Source of the DNA: Geodermatophilus siccatus | GTDB taxonomy: Bacteria; Actinomycetota; Actinomycetes; Mycobacteriales; Geodermatophilaceae | Direction: 5' to 3' | Length of the DNA stretch: 64,000 nucleotides | NCBI RefSeq assembly: GCF_900103785.1 | Contig: NZ_FNHE01000004.1 | Coordinates: 1 to 64,000, forward strand | In this document: one piece after another, positions 33,509 through 41,285 of the stretch | Position numbering within the stretch: position 1 is the stretch's first letter | Layout of the letters: every line of letters starts with the position of its first letter | Made by a program: the position numbers and the translations under genes | The notes under the pieces: model-generated | Database searches by the model: none | Told to the model about the DNA's origin: nothing | Seen by the model: the letters and a program-made list of their open reading frames with translations, nothing else

Positions 33509-33874
33509 TCAGGCGGCGTCGAGCGGTGAGCGGTCGGCCCGGAGGTCCAGGAGCCCGGCCATGCCGGTCAGTCGCAGCAGCCGGACGGTGAACGGCGACG
33601 GGTCGACCAGCCGCAGCGTGCAGCCGCGGTCCTCGGCCAGGGCGGCGCCCGCGGCGAGCGCCCGCAGGCCCGCGGCGTCGCAGAACGTGATGCCCGCGGC
33701 GTCGACGATCCAGGTGCGGTGGCCGGTCACGCTGAGCGCGTGCAGCGCGTCGCCGAGCCGGTGGGCGACGAGGCGGTCGAGCTCGCCGGCGGCGGTCACG
33801 CGGCCGGTCTGCAGGTCGATGGACAGGAGCAGCGGACGCTCGAACGACCGCTGCGGGATGGCACGTGCGCGCAT
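33509..33874 (-). CDS. STAS-domain anti-sigma factor antagonist
   Basis: A 121-residue single STAS domain of the RsbV/SpoIIAA type: RVTAAGELDRLVAHRLGDAL, IVDAAGITFCDAAGLRALAA and RLLRLTGMAGLLDL. The residue normally phosphorylated sits in the TFCDAAG loop, where the usual Ser/Thr before Ala is replaced by Asp-Ala, so it may be permanently active or differently regulated. It would bind an RsbW-type kinase such as the one at 37789-38220. GGGGGGAA precedes the ATG at 33874. Confidence 0.75.
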   Translation of the reverse strand: MRARAIPQRSFERPLLLSIDLQTGRVTAAGELDRLVAHRLGDALHALSVTGHRTWIVDAAGITFCDAAGLRALAAGAALAEDRGCTLRLVDPSPFTVRLLRLTGMAGLLDLRADRSPLDAA

Positions 33875-34142
33875 GGTGTTCCCCCCTGGGGCACCGTGCC
33901 GGCAGCCGAGCACCGGACGGCGTCCCCACGGACGTGGGCGTCCGGGCCAGCTCTTCGACCCGATCCGACGCTAACAGGACCGGCCCGTCTTGTCTGGTGC
34001 GCGATGAAGTGGCCCGCCACCGGTCTGTGCCGACACGCCGCATCGGGTGCCGGCCGGTCCGGAGCGGTCGGGCTGTGCCCCCACCCTCCGCGGTCCGTCG
34101 CACGGAGACGCCGCCGGGCCCTCCTGCCCCGGGACGCCGAGC

Positions 34143-34172
34143 GGCCGGTGTCCGCGGGTGCGGACACCGGCC
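34143..34172 (-). terminator. 13-bp hairpin terminator
   Basis: Arms 34143-34155 and 34160-34172 with a 4-nt loop, immediately downstream of the minus-strand 41-residue gene. Confidence 0.65.
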
Positions 34173-34185
34173 GGTGTGGCGCGGG

Positions 34186-34311
34186 TCAGGCCCGGTCGTT
34201 GCGGGGCAGGTAGGGCGCGCCCGGGTTGAAGACCACGAGGGTGTGCTGGTCGAACCGGCGGATCCAGGACCTGATCGTGCGAGCGGTCCGCGTGGTGCTG
34301 CGGGATGGCAT
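34186..34311 (-). CDS. 41-residue basic small protein
   Basis: MPSRSTTRTARTIRSWIRRF continues to FNPGAPYLPRNDRA. It is Arg-rich with one short aliphatic patch (HTLVVF), and has no known domain. An AGGAGG box 7-9 bases before the ATG, a terminator right after the stop and good codon use make translation likely. Function unknown; a nucleic-acid-binding or stress peptide is only a guess. Confidence 0.55.
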   Translation of the reverse strand: MPSRSTTRTARTIRSWIRRFDQHTLVVFNPGAPYLPRNDRA

Positions 34312-34646
34312 GGGTGTCCTCCTGTCGTCCTCCGGACGTGCGTCGACCGGAGGCGGTTCGCGGGGTGGCTGACCGGCCGGCCCGGCAGTGGGCGGCGGCG
34401 CGTCGGTGCGCACACGTGCGCACGCACGCGGAACGGCGCGGTCGCAGGTCAGCTGCGCCCGGCGTCGTCGCGGGGCGCGGTCACCGGCGCGTGCGGGCGC
34501 CAGCACCAGGGAGAACGTGCACGCAGGGGTCCGCGTTCCGCGACTCCGATCACGCACCCCGCTCCGCGACCGTGAGGGCCCCGGCCGATGCCGTTCCTGC
34601 GGACGAGCGACGCGTGCGCGCCACGGGTCCGGGTAGTCCGTTCCCC

Positions 34647-35006
34647 GTGAGCGAGGAGACGACGAGCGGCCGCGTCAGCAAGGTCGGGGCGGCGGACGTG
34701 CACGCCGGGGACATGGGGCAGCGGTACCTGGCCGCGGGCTCCCGGGTCGCGATGCGGTTGTGGGCGGCAGAAGAGCCGACCGAGGGCAAGCCCGAGGCGG
34801 CCCGGGAGTACGAGACGGTGGGATACGTCGTCACCGGACGGGCCCGGCTGCGCGCGGGGGACCAGACGCTGGACCTCGGGCCGGGCGACTCCTGGGTGGT
34901 GCCGGCCGGGGTGAGCCACACCTACGAGATCCTCGAGGAGTTCACCGCGGTGGAGGCGACCTCCCCGCCGGCGGACCAGGCCGGCCGGGACGCCCCGCCC
35001 GCATGA
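34647..35006 (+). CDS. small cupin-fold protein
   Basis: Protein of 119 residues with a compact cupin: EYETVGYVVTGRARLRAGDQ, LDLGPGDSWVVPAGVSHTYE and EEFTAVEATSPP. The first His cluster of classical cupins is missing (EYETVGY instead of HxHxxxE) although the last His (VSHTY) remains, so metal binding may be weak or absent. The GTG at 34647 has no clear ribosome binding site and may be leaderless. Confidence 0.7.
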   Translation: MSEETTSGRVSKVGAADVHAGDMGQRYLAAGSRVAMRLWAAEEPTEGKPEAAREYETVGYVVTGRARLRAGDQTLDLGPGDSWVVPAGVSHTYEILEEFTAVEATSPPADQAGRDAPPA

Positions 35007-35036
35007 GCAGCTCCGTGTCGGGCAGCGGGGTCCTCC

Positions 35037-36194
35037 TCAGTCGCCCTTGACGTTGACCACCTGGCGCAGGGTGTGCCGGACCTCCACCAGGTCGGCGGCG
35101 TCGGCCATGACGACGTCGATCGGCTTGTAAGCATCGGGGTGCTCGTCGAGGAACGCGTCCGAGCGGCCCCAGGCGATGCCCTTCATCCGCCGGTCGAGGT
35201 CGGCGCGGGTGAACATCCGCCGCGCGGCACCCCGCGAGTGGTTGCGCCCGGCGCCGTGCGGCGCCGAGGTCAGCGACTCGACGTCGCCCTTGCCGACGAC
35301 GACGTAGGACGCCGCGCCCATGGAGCCGGGGATCAGCCCCCACTGGCCGGCCCGCGCGGAGATCGCACCCTTGCGCGAGAGCCACACCTCGGTGCCGTAG
35401 TGGGTCTCCCGCTCGGTGTAGTTGTGGTGGCACTGCACGACCTGCGCCCGGTGCACCTCCTCGGTGAGGAACCGGGAGACCTGCTCGGCGAGGCGGTCCA
35501 TCATCTCCTCGCGGTTGAGCGCGGCGAACCGCTGCGCCCAGTGCAGCGCCTCGACGTAGGCGTCGAACTCCGCCGTCCCCTCCTCGAGGTAGGCGAGGTC
35601 GCGGTCGGGCAGGTCCATGCCGGCACAGCGGTCCTGCGCCACGCGGATGTGCTTGGACGCCAGCCGGTTGCCCACGCCGCGCGAGCCGGAGTGCAGGAAC
35701 AGCCACACCCGGTCGTCCTCGTCGAGGCAGACCTCGATGAAGTGGTTGCCCGAGCCGAGGGAGCCCAGCTGCAGCGGCCAGTTGTGCGCGACGCCGTCGG
35801 CCTGCGCCGCGCCCGGGAGGTCGCGCAGCTCCTCGACCCGCGCCGCCGCCGTCTCGCGCAGCTTCTTGTTGTACCGGCCGGCCGACAGCGGGATGGCCCG
35901 GGAGATCTGCTCGTGCAGCGTCGCCAGGTTGCGGCCGCGGACGTCGTCCCCGGTGAACTGGGTGCGCACGGCCATCATCCCGCAGCCGATGTCCACCCCC
36001 ACGGCCGCCGGGATGATCGCACCGTCGGTGGGGATGACCGACCCGACGGTCGCCCCGAGCCCGAGGTGCGCGTCGGGCATCAGCGCCACGTGCGGGTGGA
36101 TGAACGGCATCGAGGCGGTGCGCTCGGCCTGCGTGCGCGTGGTCGGCTCGAGGATCGACGCCCAGTTGAGCAGCCGGTCGTTGATCTTCTCCAT
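35037..36194 (-). CDS. rtcB: RtcB-type RNA ligase
   Basis: GTP- and Mn-dependent 3'-phosphate RNA ligase of 385 residues. Key residues: MPDAHLGLGATVG, GVDIGCGMMAV (metal Asp and Cys), LGSLGSGNHFIEV, HSGSRGVGN, QCHHNYTERETHYG (metal His), and SAPHGAGRNHSRGAA with the His that takes GMP. In bacteria RtcB repairs tRNA or rRNA broken by stress nucleases, relevant here because three ribonuclease toxins lie in the same window. No RtcA, archease or RtcR is adjacent. Confidence 0.9.
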   Translation of the reverse strand: MEKINDRLLNWASILEPTTRTQAERTASMPFIHPHVALMPDAHLGLGATVGSVIPTDGAIIPAAVGVDIGCGMMAVRTQFTGDDVRGRNLATLHEQISRAIPLSAGRYNKKLRETAAARVEELRDLPGAAQADGVAHNWPLQLGSLGSGNHFIEVCLDEDDRVWLFLHSGSRGVGNRLASKHIRVAQDRCAGMDLPDRDLAYLEEGTAEFDAYVEALHWAQRFAALNREEMMDRLAEQVSRFLTEEVHRAQVVQCHHNYTERETHYGTEVWLSRKGAISARAGQWGLIPGSMGAASYVVVGKGDVESLTSAPHGAGRNHSRGAARRMFTRADLDRRMKGIAWGRSDAFLDEHPDAYKPIDVVMADAADLVEVRHTLRQVVNVKGD

Positions 36195-36277
36195 GGCCCT
36201 TCCGTTCCGGGTCGGTGGCGCGACGGTGGAGCAGGACCGCCCCCGCCGTCGCCCCCCGCACTACCCGGTCGAGGAGC

Positions 36278-37786
36278 TCAGTCGTCCTTGTCGTTGCCCC
36301 GGCCGCGTTCCTTGTCGCGGTCGCGGCCGCGCTCCTTCTCCGGGGTGGGCGTCTGCGCTGCCGGCGCGGGGGCCGCCGCCGTCGGCGGGGGAGCCGGCGG
36401 GGCGACCGCGTGGGTGACGGTCACCGTCGTCCCGACCAGGAGCTCGCCGGTCGGCGCGAGCGCGAGGACCTGCCCGGCGGGGACGTCGGCCCGCTCGACC
36501 GCCACCAGCGCGACCGGCAGGTCCAGGCCGGTGAGCCACGCCTGCACCTGGGCCACCGGCTGACCGACGTACCGGGTCGGGTCCACCCGGACGTAGGTGC
36601 CCGAGGGCCGCGGGGCGACCGGCGTCGGCACCGCGGACGTGGTGGGGGTGGCCGCGCGCGGCGCCGCGGTGGGGACGTCGCGGGTCCCGAGCACCAGCCC
36701 GGTGACGACGAGCGCCGTGGCCACCAGCCCGACCAGCACCGGCACCACCAGCCGGCGTACGGGGCCGCGGTCGTCGAGCTCCTCGTCGTCGTCCTCCTCG
36801 TCGCCGAGCGTGGGCAGCACCGGGGGGACGGCGGCGGCCGGGAGGGCGCTGCCCGGCAGCGGGGCGGTGGTCGACTGCGGCGCGGGGACGAGGGGCAGCA
36901 CGCGGGTCGCCGTCCGCTCGTCGGCCGGCTCCGGCGCGCGGCCCGCGGCGGCGGTGCTCGTGGTGGCGGCCACCGCGGCGACCAGCGCGGCGCCGTCCGG
37001 GATCCGCGCGGCCGGATCGGTGGCGAGGGTGCGCTCGACCAGCTCGCGGACCGGCGCGGGGACGTCGGCCGGCAGGGGCGCGGGCGTCTCCGAGACCCGC
37101 CGCATCGCGACCTCGACCGGGTCGGGCCCGTCGAAGGGACGGCGCCCGGCGAGACACTCGTAGGCGACCGTGCCCCACGAGTAGACGTCGACGGCGGGCG
37201 TGGCCTTCTGCCCCTGCACCAGCTCGGGCGCCAGGTACTGCGCGGTCCCGACGACGTGGCCGGTGCGGGTGACGGTGGCGTTCGCGGCCGACCAGGCGAT
37301 GCCGAAGTCGGTCATCTTCACGGTGCCGTCGGGGCGGACCAGCAGGTTGGCCGGCTTGACGTCGCGGTGCACGACCCCGGCGGCGTGCGCGGCGGCCAGC
37401 CCGGCGGCGACCTGACCCAGCAGGTCCAGCGTCCGCTCCGGGGTCAGCCGGCCCTCACGCGCCAGCACCGCCGACAGCGGCTCGCCGTCCACCAGCTCCA
37501 TGACCAGGTAGACCAGCCGGTCACCGCCGGGGGAGACCGGCTCTCCCTCGCCGTAGTCGTGCAGGACGGCGATGTTCGGGTGGCTCAGCCCGGCCGACAG
37601 GCGGGCCTCGGTGCGGAACCGGGTCAGGAAGACCGGGTCGCCGGTGAACTGGCTCTTGAGCACCTTGACCGCGACCTCGCGGCCGAGCACCCGGTCCTGC
37701 CCGCGCCAGACCTCGCCCATGCCCCCGGTCGCGATGAGCGACCGGAGCTCGTAGCGGTCCTGGAGGACGTCTCCCGTGGCCGCCAT
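36278..37786 (-). CDS. Ser/Thr protein kinase with one PASTA domain
   Basis: Membrane receptor-like kinase of 502 residues. Residues ~10-270 are the kinase: LIATGGMGEVWRGQD (P-loop), VAVKVLK, VVHRDVKPANLLV (catalytic Asp), MTDFGIAW and GTAQYLAPEL. A low-complexity juxtamembrane segment precedes one membrane helix (VVPVLVGLVATALVVTGLVL), a Pro-rich linker and one PASTA domain (GQPVAQVQAWLTGLDLPVAL). The tail is a Lys/Arg/Asp-rich string (RGRDRDKERGRGND). It starts 2 bp after the anti-sigma kinase gene ends, so they share an operon; phosphorylation could feed into the sigma switch. Confidence 0.88.
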   Translation of the reverse strand: MAATGDVLQDRYELRSLIATGGMGEVWRGQDRVLGREVAVKVLKSQFTGDPVFLTRFRTEARLSAGLSHPNIAVLHDYGEGEPVSPGGDRLVYLVMELVDGEPLSAVLAREGRLTPERTLDLLGQVAAGLAAAHAAGVVHRDVKPANLLVRPDGTVKMTDFGIAWSAANATVTRTGHVVGTAQYLAPELVQGQKATPAVDVYSWGTVAYECLAGRRPFDGPDPVEVAMRRVSETPAPLPADVPAPVRELVERTLATDPAARIPDGAALVAAVAATTSTAAAGRAPEPADERTATRVLPLVPAPQSTTAPLPGSALPAAAVPPVLPTLGDEEDDDEELDDRGPVRRLVVPVLVGLVATALVVTGLVLGTRDVPTAAPRAATPTTSAVPTPVAPRPSGTYVRVDPTRYVGQPVAQVQAWLTGLDLPVALVAVERADVPAGQVLALAPTGELLVGTTVTVTHAVAPPAPPPTAAAPAPAAQTPTPEKERGRDRDKERGRGNDKDD

Positions 37787-37788
37787 GC

Positions 37789-38220
37789 TCAGACGGGGTC
37801 GACCAGGCGCAGCGGCGGGTGCGGCGCCAGGCGCTTCTCCAGCGTGACCCGGTGCCGTCCGTCGGACTCGTGCCGGAAGTCCAGCCGGTCGACCAGCGCC
37901 TGCATGAGCAGCAGGCCGCGGCCCTCGTCCAGCGGCGAGCGGCCGGCCCCCCCGGAGAGCGCGGCGGGGTCGAAACCCTCGCCGCTGTCGACCACGCTGA
38001 TCCGGCACAGCCGGTCGTCGATGGCGACCTCGACCTCGTACTCGGCGTGCTCCCCGGCGTGCTGGACGACGTTGGCGCAGGCCTCGGTGAGCGCCAGCGC
38101 GACCTCGTCGACCACCGTCCGCTCGATGCGCAGGTGCTCCAGGGCCTGCCGGCACAGCCCGCGGATGAACGGGACGCTGTCGGTGTCCACCGGGAGGTGG
38201 ACCGTGAACGCGATGTCCAC
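37789..38220 (-). CDS. RsbW-like anti-sigma factor / serine kinase (HATPase)
   Basis: A 143-residue GHKL ATPase of the RsbW/SpoIIAB type: VVDEVALALTEACANVVQHA (N box), ISVVDSGEGFDPAAL (G1 box) and LDEGRGLLLMQALVDRLDF (G2 box). Such proteins hold a sigma factor and phosphorylate a STAS antagonist. No sigma factor is nearby. The GTG at 38220 has GGGAGGGGGGAA upstream; ATG 38250 does not. It is divergent from the STAS-phytochrome operon, the normal layout for a partner switch. Confidence 0.85.
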   Translation of the reverse strand: MDIAFTVHLPVDTDSVPFIRGLCRQALEHLRIERTVVDEVALALTEACANVVQHAGEHAEYEVEVAIDDRLCRISVVDSGEGFDPAALSGGAGRSPLDEGRGLLLMQALVDRLDFRHESDGRHRVTLEKRLAPHPPLRLVDPV

Positions 38221-38293
38221 GCCGGGTTCCCCCCTCCCGCCCGCAGGCATCTAGGCTGCTCAGGTTCCACGTCGTCGATGGGAGGACCGATCC

Positions 38294-38644
38294 GTGCAGT
38301 TCGACGTCGAACGGACGACGGTCCTCGGGCGGCCGGCGCTGAGCGTACGCGGAGAGCTGGACCTGGCGACCGCCCCGCGCCTCGCGGAGGCCGCTGGGTC
38401 ACAGCTGTCCCAGCAGCCGCAGTCCCTGGTCGTCGACCTGACCGACACGACGTTCCTCGACAGCTCCGGTGCCCGGGAGCTGGTGCGCATCGCCCGCCGC
38501 GCCGCCGGCGAGGGCGTCGCGCTCGAGGTCGTCTGCCCCCGCGCCAACCGGCCGGTGCGGCTGGTGGTCGACCTGCTGGAGCTGCGGGCGGTGGTGCCGA
38601 TCGTCGAGTCGCCCAGCCTGACCGAGAACGAGGTCGGCCCGTAG
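38294..38644 (+). CDS. STAS-domain anti-sigma factor antagonist (RsbV-like)
   Basis: Single STAS domain of 116 residues: LSVRGELDLATAPRLAEAAG, LVVDLTDTTFLDSSGARELV with the canonical phosphorylatable Ser in LDSSG, and a C-terminal LELRAVVPIVESPSL. Unlike the STAS protein at 33.5 kb, this one keeps the Ser. It is cotranscribed with the phytochrome-phosphatase 19 bp downstream, which should dephosphorylate it. GGGAGGA precedes the GTG start. TAGGCT at 38252-38257 is a likely -10. Confidence 0.85.
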   Translation: MQFDVERTTVLGRPALSVRGELDLATAPRLAEAAGSQLSQQPQSLVVDLTDTTFLDSSGARELVRIARRAAGEGVALEVVCPRANRPVRLVVDLLELRAVVPIVESPSLTENEVGP

Positions 38645-38663
38645 TCCGTAGGGTCGGACGGCG

Positions 38664-40883
38664 ATGACGCCGATCGCGAGCACGCCCTCCCCTGACGTCC
38701 CGGAGGTCGACGACGACGCCCTGCAGCGCTGCGCCGACGAGCCGATCGCCGTCCCGGGCGCGATCCAGCCGCACGGCGCGCTGCTGGCCGTCACCGAGCC
38801 CGACCTCGCCGTCGTCGTCGCCTCGGCCAACGCCGCCGACGTCCTCGGCGCGACCCCGGCGTCCCTCGCCGACGTGCTGGGGCCCGCCGACCTCGACCGG
38901 CTGCGCGCCGGCCTGGCCGGGGACCTCGCCGAGGTCGACCCGCTGCGGGTGACCGTCGACGGCGCCGAGGTCGACCTCGTCCTCCACCGCGCCGACGGCC
39001 TGCTGGTCACCGAGTGGGAGCCGCTGGCCGGCGCCGAGCAGGCCGACGCCGTCTGGCACACCCGGCTGGCGCTGGTGCTGCAGCGGCTGTCGGCCAGCGG
39101 CACCCTCGACGAGCTGACCGCCTCACTGGCCCGCGACGTCCGGGCGCTCACCGGCTTCGACCGGGTGATGGTCTACCGCTTCGACCCCGACTGGAACGGT
39201 GAGGTGGTCGCCGAGGACCGCCGCGCGGACCTCGAGCCCTTCCTCGGCCTGCGCTACCCGGCCAGCGACATCCCCGCCCAGGCCCGCGCGCTCTACGCGA
39301 CCAACTGGCTGCGGCTCATCCCCGACGCGACCTACCGGCGGGTGCCGCTGGAGCCGGCCGCCAACCCGGTCACCGGGCGCCCGCTGGACCTCTCCGGCGC
39401 CATGCTGCGCAGCGTCTCGCCGGTGCACCTGGAGTACCTGGCCAACATGGGCGTGGTCGCCTCGATGTCGGTGTCGCTCGTCAACCGCGGCCGGCTGTGG
39501 GGGCTCATCTCGTGCCACTCCTACAGCGGCCCGCACCGCCCCTCCTACGCCGACCGGGTGGCCGCGGAGTTCCTCGGCCGCACCGCCTCACTGCTGCTGC
39601 ACACCACGGTCGAGGCCGGCGAGCAGGGCCGCGTGGTGGCGGTGGCGCAGCGGCAGGCCGAGCTGGTGGCCGCGCTCGGCCGCACCCCGCGGACCCCGGC
39701 GCAGGCCCTCACCGACGGGACGCCGACCGTGCTGGACCTGCTGCCCGCCTGCGGCGCCGCCGTCCGCCTCGAGGGCCGGCTGCACCTGCTCGGCACCACC
39801 CCGCCGGCCGAGCGGGTGCCCGGGCTGGTCGCCGCGCTGCTCGCCCGGGGCCGCCCGGCCACCGACGCGCTCGGCAGCGTGGTGCCCGAGGCGGCCGACG
39901 TCGCCGACACCGCCAGCGGGCTGCTCGCGGTCGAGGTCGGCGGCGGACGCGGCGACTTCCTGGCCTGGTTCCGGCCGGAGACCCCGCGCGAGGTCACCTG
40001 GGGCGGCAACCCGCACACGCCCAAGACGGTCGAGACCGAGGCCGGGCCGCGGCTGTCCCCGCGCCGCTCCTTCGCCGCGTGGCGCGAGACGGTGCGGGGG
40101 ACGGCGACGCCGTGGCGTGCGCACGAGGTCGAGGCCGCGCAGGCGCTGGCCGCGCACCTCACCGAGTCGGCGCTGCTGCGCGCCGGGGAGGACAACCGGC
40201 TGGCCGCGGCGCTGCAGCGCACCCTGCTGCTCGAAGCACTGCCGGAGGTGCCCGGCGTCGCGCTGGCCGCCCGCTACCGGCCCAGCGCCGCGGACGTCGT
40301 CGGCGGTGACTGGTACGACCTGGTGCCGCTGCCCAGCGGTCGGCTGGCCGTCGTGCTGGGGGACGTCGCCGGGCACGGGCTGGCCGCCGCCTCGGTCACC
40401 GCCCAGCTGCGGCACGCGCTGCGCGCCCACCTGCTGCGCGACCGCGGCCCGGCCGCCGCGCTGCAGGGGCTGGGCGAGGTGATCACCGCGCTGCTGCCCG
40501 GGGAGATGGCCACCGCGGTCGTCGTCGAGCTCGACCCGGCGACCGGGGCGGTCGCCGTCGCCAACGCCGGTCACCTGCCGGTGCTGCACGCGGCGGCCGA
40601 CCGGGTGCGGCTGCTGTCCGAGGGGCGGGGACCGGCGCTGGGCCTGCTCGACGAGGTCGAGTACGCCGAGACCCGGCTCCGGCTGGCCGGGCCGGACCGG
40701 CTGCTGCTCTACAGCGACGGGCTGGTGGAGCGCCGCGACGTCCCGCTGCCCGACCGGCTGGACGCGCTGTGCGCCGCCGTCGCGGCCGGCGAGGAGCCCG
40801 AGGCGCTGCTGGACGAGGTCCTCGCCGCCCTCGACCCGGCCGACGCCGACGACGTCACCCTGGTCGCCCTCGGCCGCACCTGA
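38664..40883 (+). CDS. bacteriophytochrome with C-terminal PP2C (SpoIIE/RsbU) phosphatase
   Basis: Photoreceptor phosphatase of 739 residues. N-terminal PAS-like part with LQRCADEPIAVPGAIQPHG, where Cys23 is at the biliverdin-attachment position. GAF domain ~140-310: FDRVMVYRFDPDWNGEVVAE, LRYPASDIPAQARALY (the DIP motif), and SVSPVHLEYLANMGV with the chromophore-contacting His. PHY domain ~320-500 with the tongue PRRSFAAWRETVRG. The final ~230 residues are a PP2C phosphatase: GGDWYDLVPL, LGDVAGHGLAA, NAGHLPVLH and YSDGLVERRD. Red/far-red light should control dephosphorylation of the upstream STAS protein and so the freedom of a sigma factor. No heme oxygenase (biliverdin source) is in the window. 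Confidence 0.9.
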   Translation: MTPIASTPSPDVPEVDDDALQRCADEPIAVPGAIQPHGALLAVTEPDLAVVVASANAADVLGATPASLADVLGPADLDRLRAGLAGDLAEVDPLRVTVDGAEVDLVLHRADGLLVTEWEPLAGAEQADAVWHTRLALVLQRLSASGTLDELTASLARDVRALTGFDRVMVYRFDPDWNGEVVAEDRRADLEPFLGLRYPASDIPAQARALYATNWLRLIPDATYRRVPLEPAANPVTGRPLDLSGAMLRSVSPVHLEYLANMGVVASMSVSLVNRGRLWGLISCHSYSGPHRPSYADRVAAEFLGRTASLLLHTTVEAGEQGRVVAVAQRQAELVAALGRTPRTPAQALTDGTPTVLDLLPACGAAVRLEGRLHLLGTTPPAERVPGLVAALLARGRPATDALGSVVPEAADVADTASGLLAVEVGGGRGDFLAWFRPETPREVTWGGNPHTPKTVETEAGPRLSPRRSFAAWRETVRGTATPWRAHEVEAAQALAAHLTESALLRAGEDNRLAAALQRTLLLEALPEVPGVALAARYRPSAADVVGGDWYDLVPLPSGRLAVVLGDVAGHGLAAASVTAQLRHALRAHLLRDRGPAAALQGLGEVITALLPGEMATAVVVELDPATGAVAVANAGHLPVLHAAADRVRLLSEGRGPALGLLDEVEYAETRLRLAGPDRLLLYSDGLVERRDVPLPDRLDALCAAVAAGEEPEALLDEVLAALDPADADDVTLVALGRT

Positions 40884-40914
40884 GCCACGCCGGACGGCTC
40901 CCTGCCCGACCTCC

Positions 40915-40942
40915 ACCCCTGCTTCGCACGGGAAGCAGGGGT
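40915..40942 (+). terminator. hairpin terminator of the AAGCAGGGG family
   Basis: Perfect 11-bp arms (40915-40925, 40932-40942), ACCCCTGCTTC against GAAGCAGGGGT, just after the phytochrome gene. Confidence 0.65.
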
Positions 40943-40999
40943 CGACGTCCGAGGAGGCAGTACCGCGGGGGCGGCCCCGCTCCCTCAGCGGTCGTGCCG

Positions 41000-41170
41000 C
41001 TACCGAGCGCGGCCGTCGGCGTCCGCGCGGCCCGGGACCGGCGGCTGGCGACGCACGCCGGCGTCGAACCGCTGCGTCCGGTCGGCGGCGTCGTCGTCAC
41101 CGTCCGCCGCGTGCCGCCCGGCGGTGGGGAGGGTGAACTCGGCGGTCTCGTCCAGCAGGTGCTTGGCCAC
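41000..41170 (-). CDS. 56-residue hypothetical protein
   Basis: Small acidic-then-basic peptide (MAKHLLDETAEFTLPTAGRH, DGDDDAADRTQRF, RRQPPVPGRADADGRAR). No Cys, no membrane segment and no known family. GGAAGGACT stands 8 bases before the GTG at 41170, and TAGCCT further upstream could be a -10, so it may be a short independent transcript just after the GAP1 operon. Confidence 0.45.
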   Translation of the reverse strand: MAKHLLDETAEFTLPTAGRHAADGDDDAADRTQRFDAGVRRQPPVPGRADADGRAR

Positions 41171-41285
41171 GATGAGAGTCCTTCCGTGCGTGGTCGACAC
41201 CGAGGCTAGGAGCCGGACCGGACGCGCCTGGGACGCACGGGGACGGCTGTGGCGGGTGGGACTGCCGGGGAAACGGTGTCGGTCA

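Noticed and set aside
36215-38254. Plus-strand frame of ~679 codons over the PASTA kinase and RsbW-like genes
   Set aside because: Antisense shadow of two well-supported minus-strand genes.
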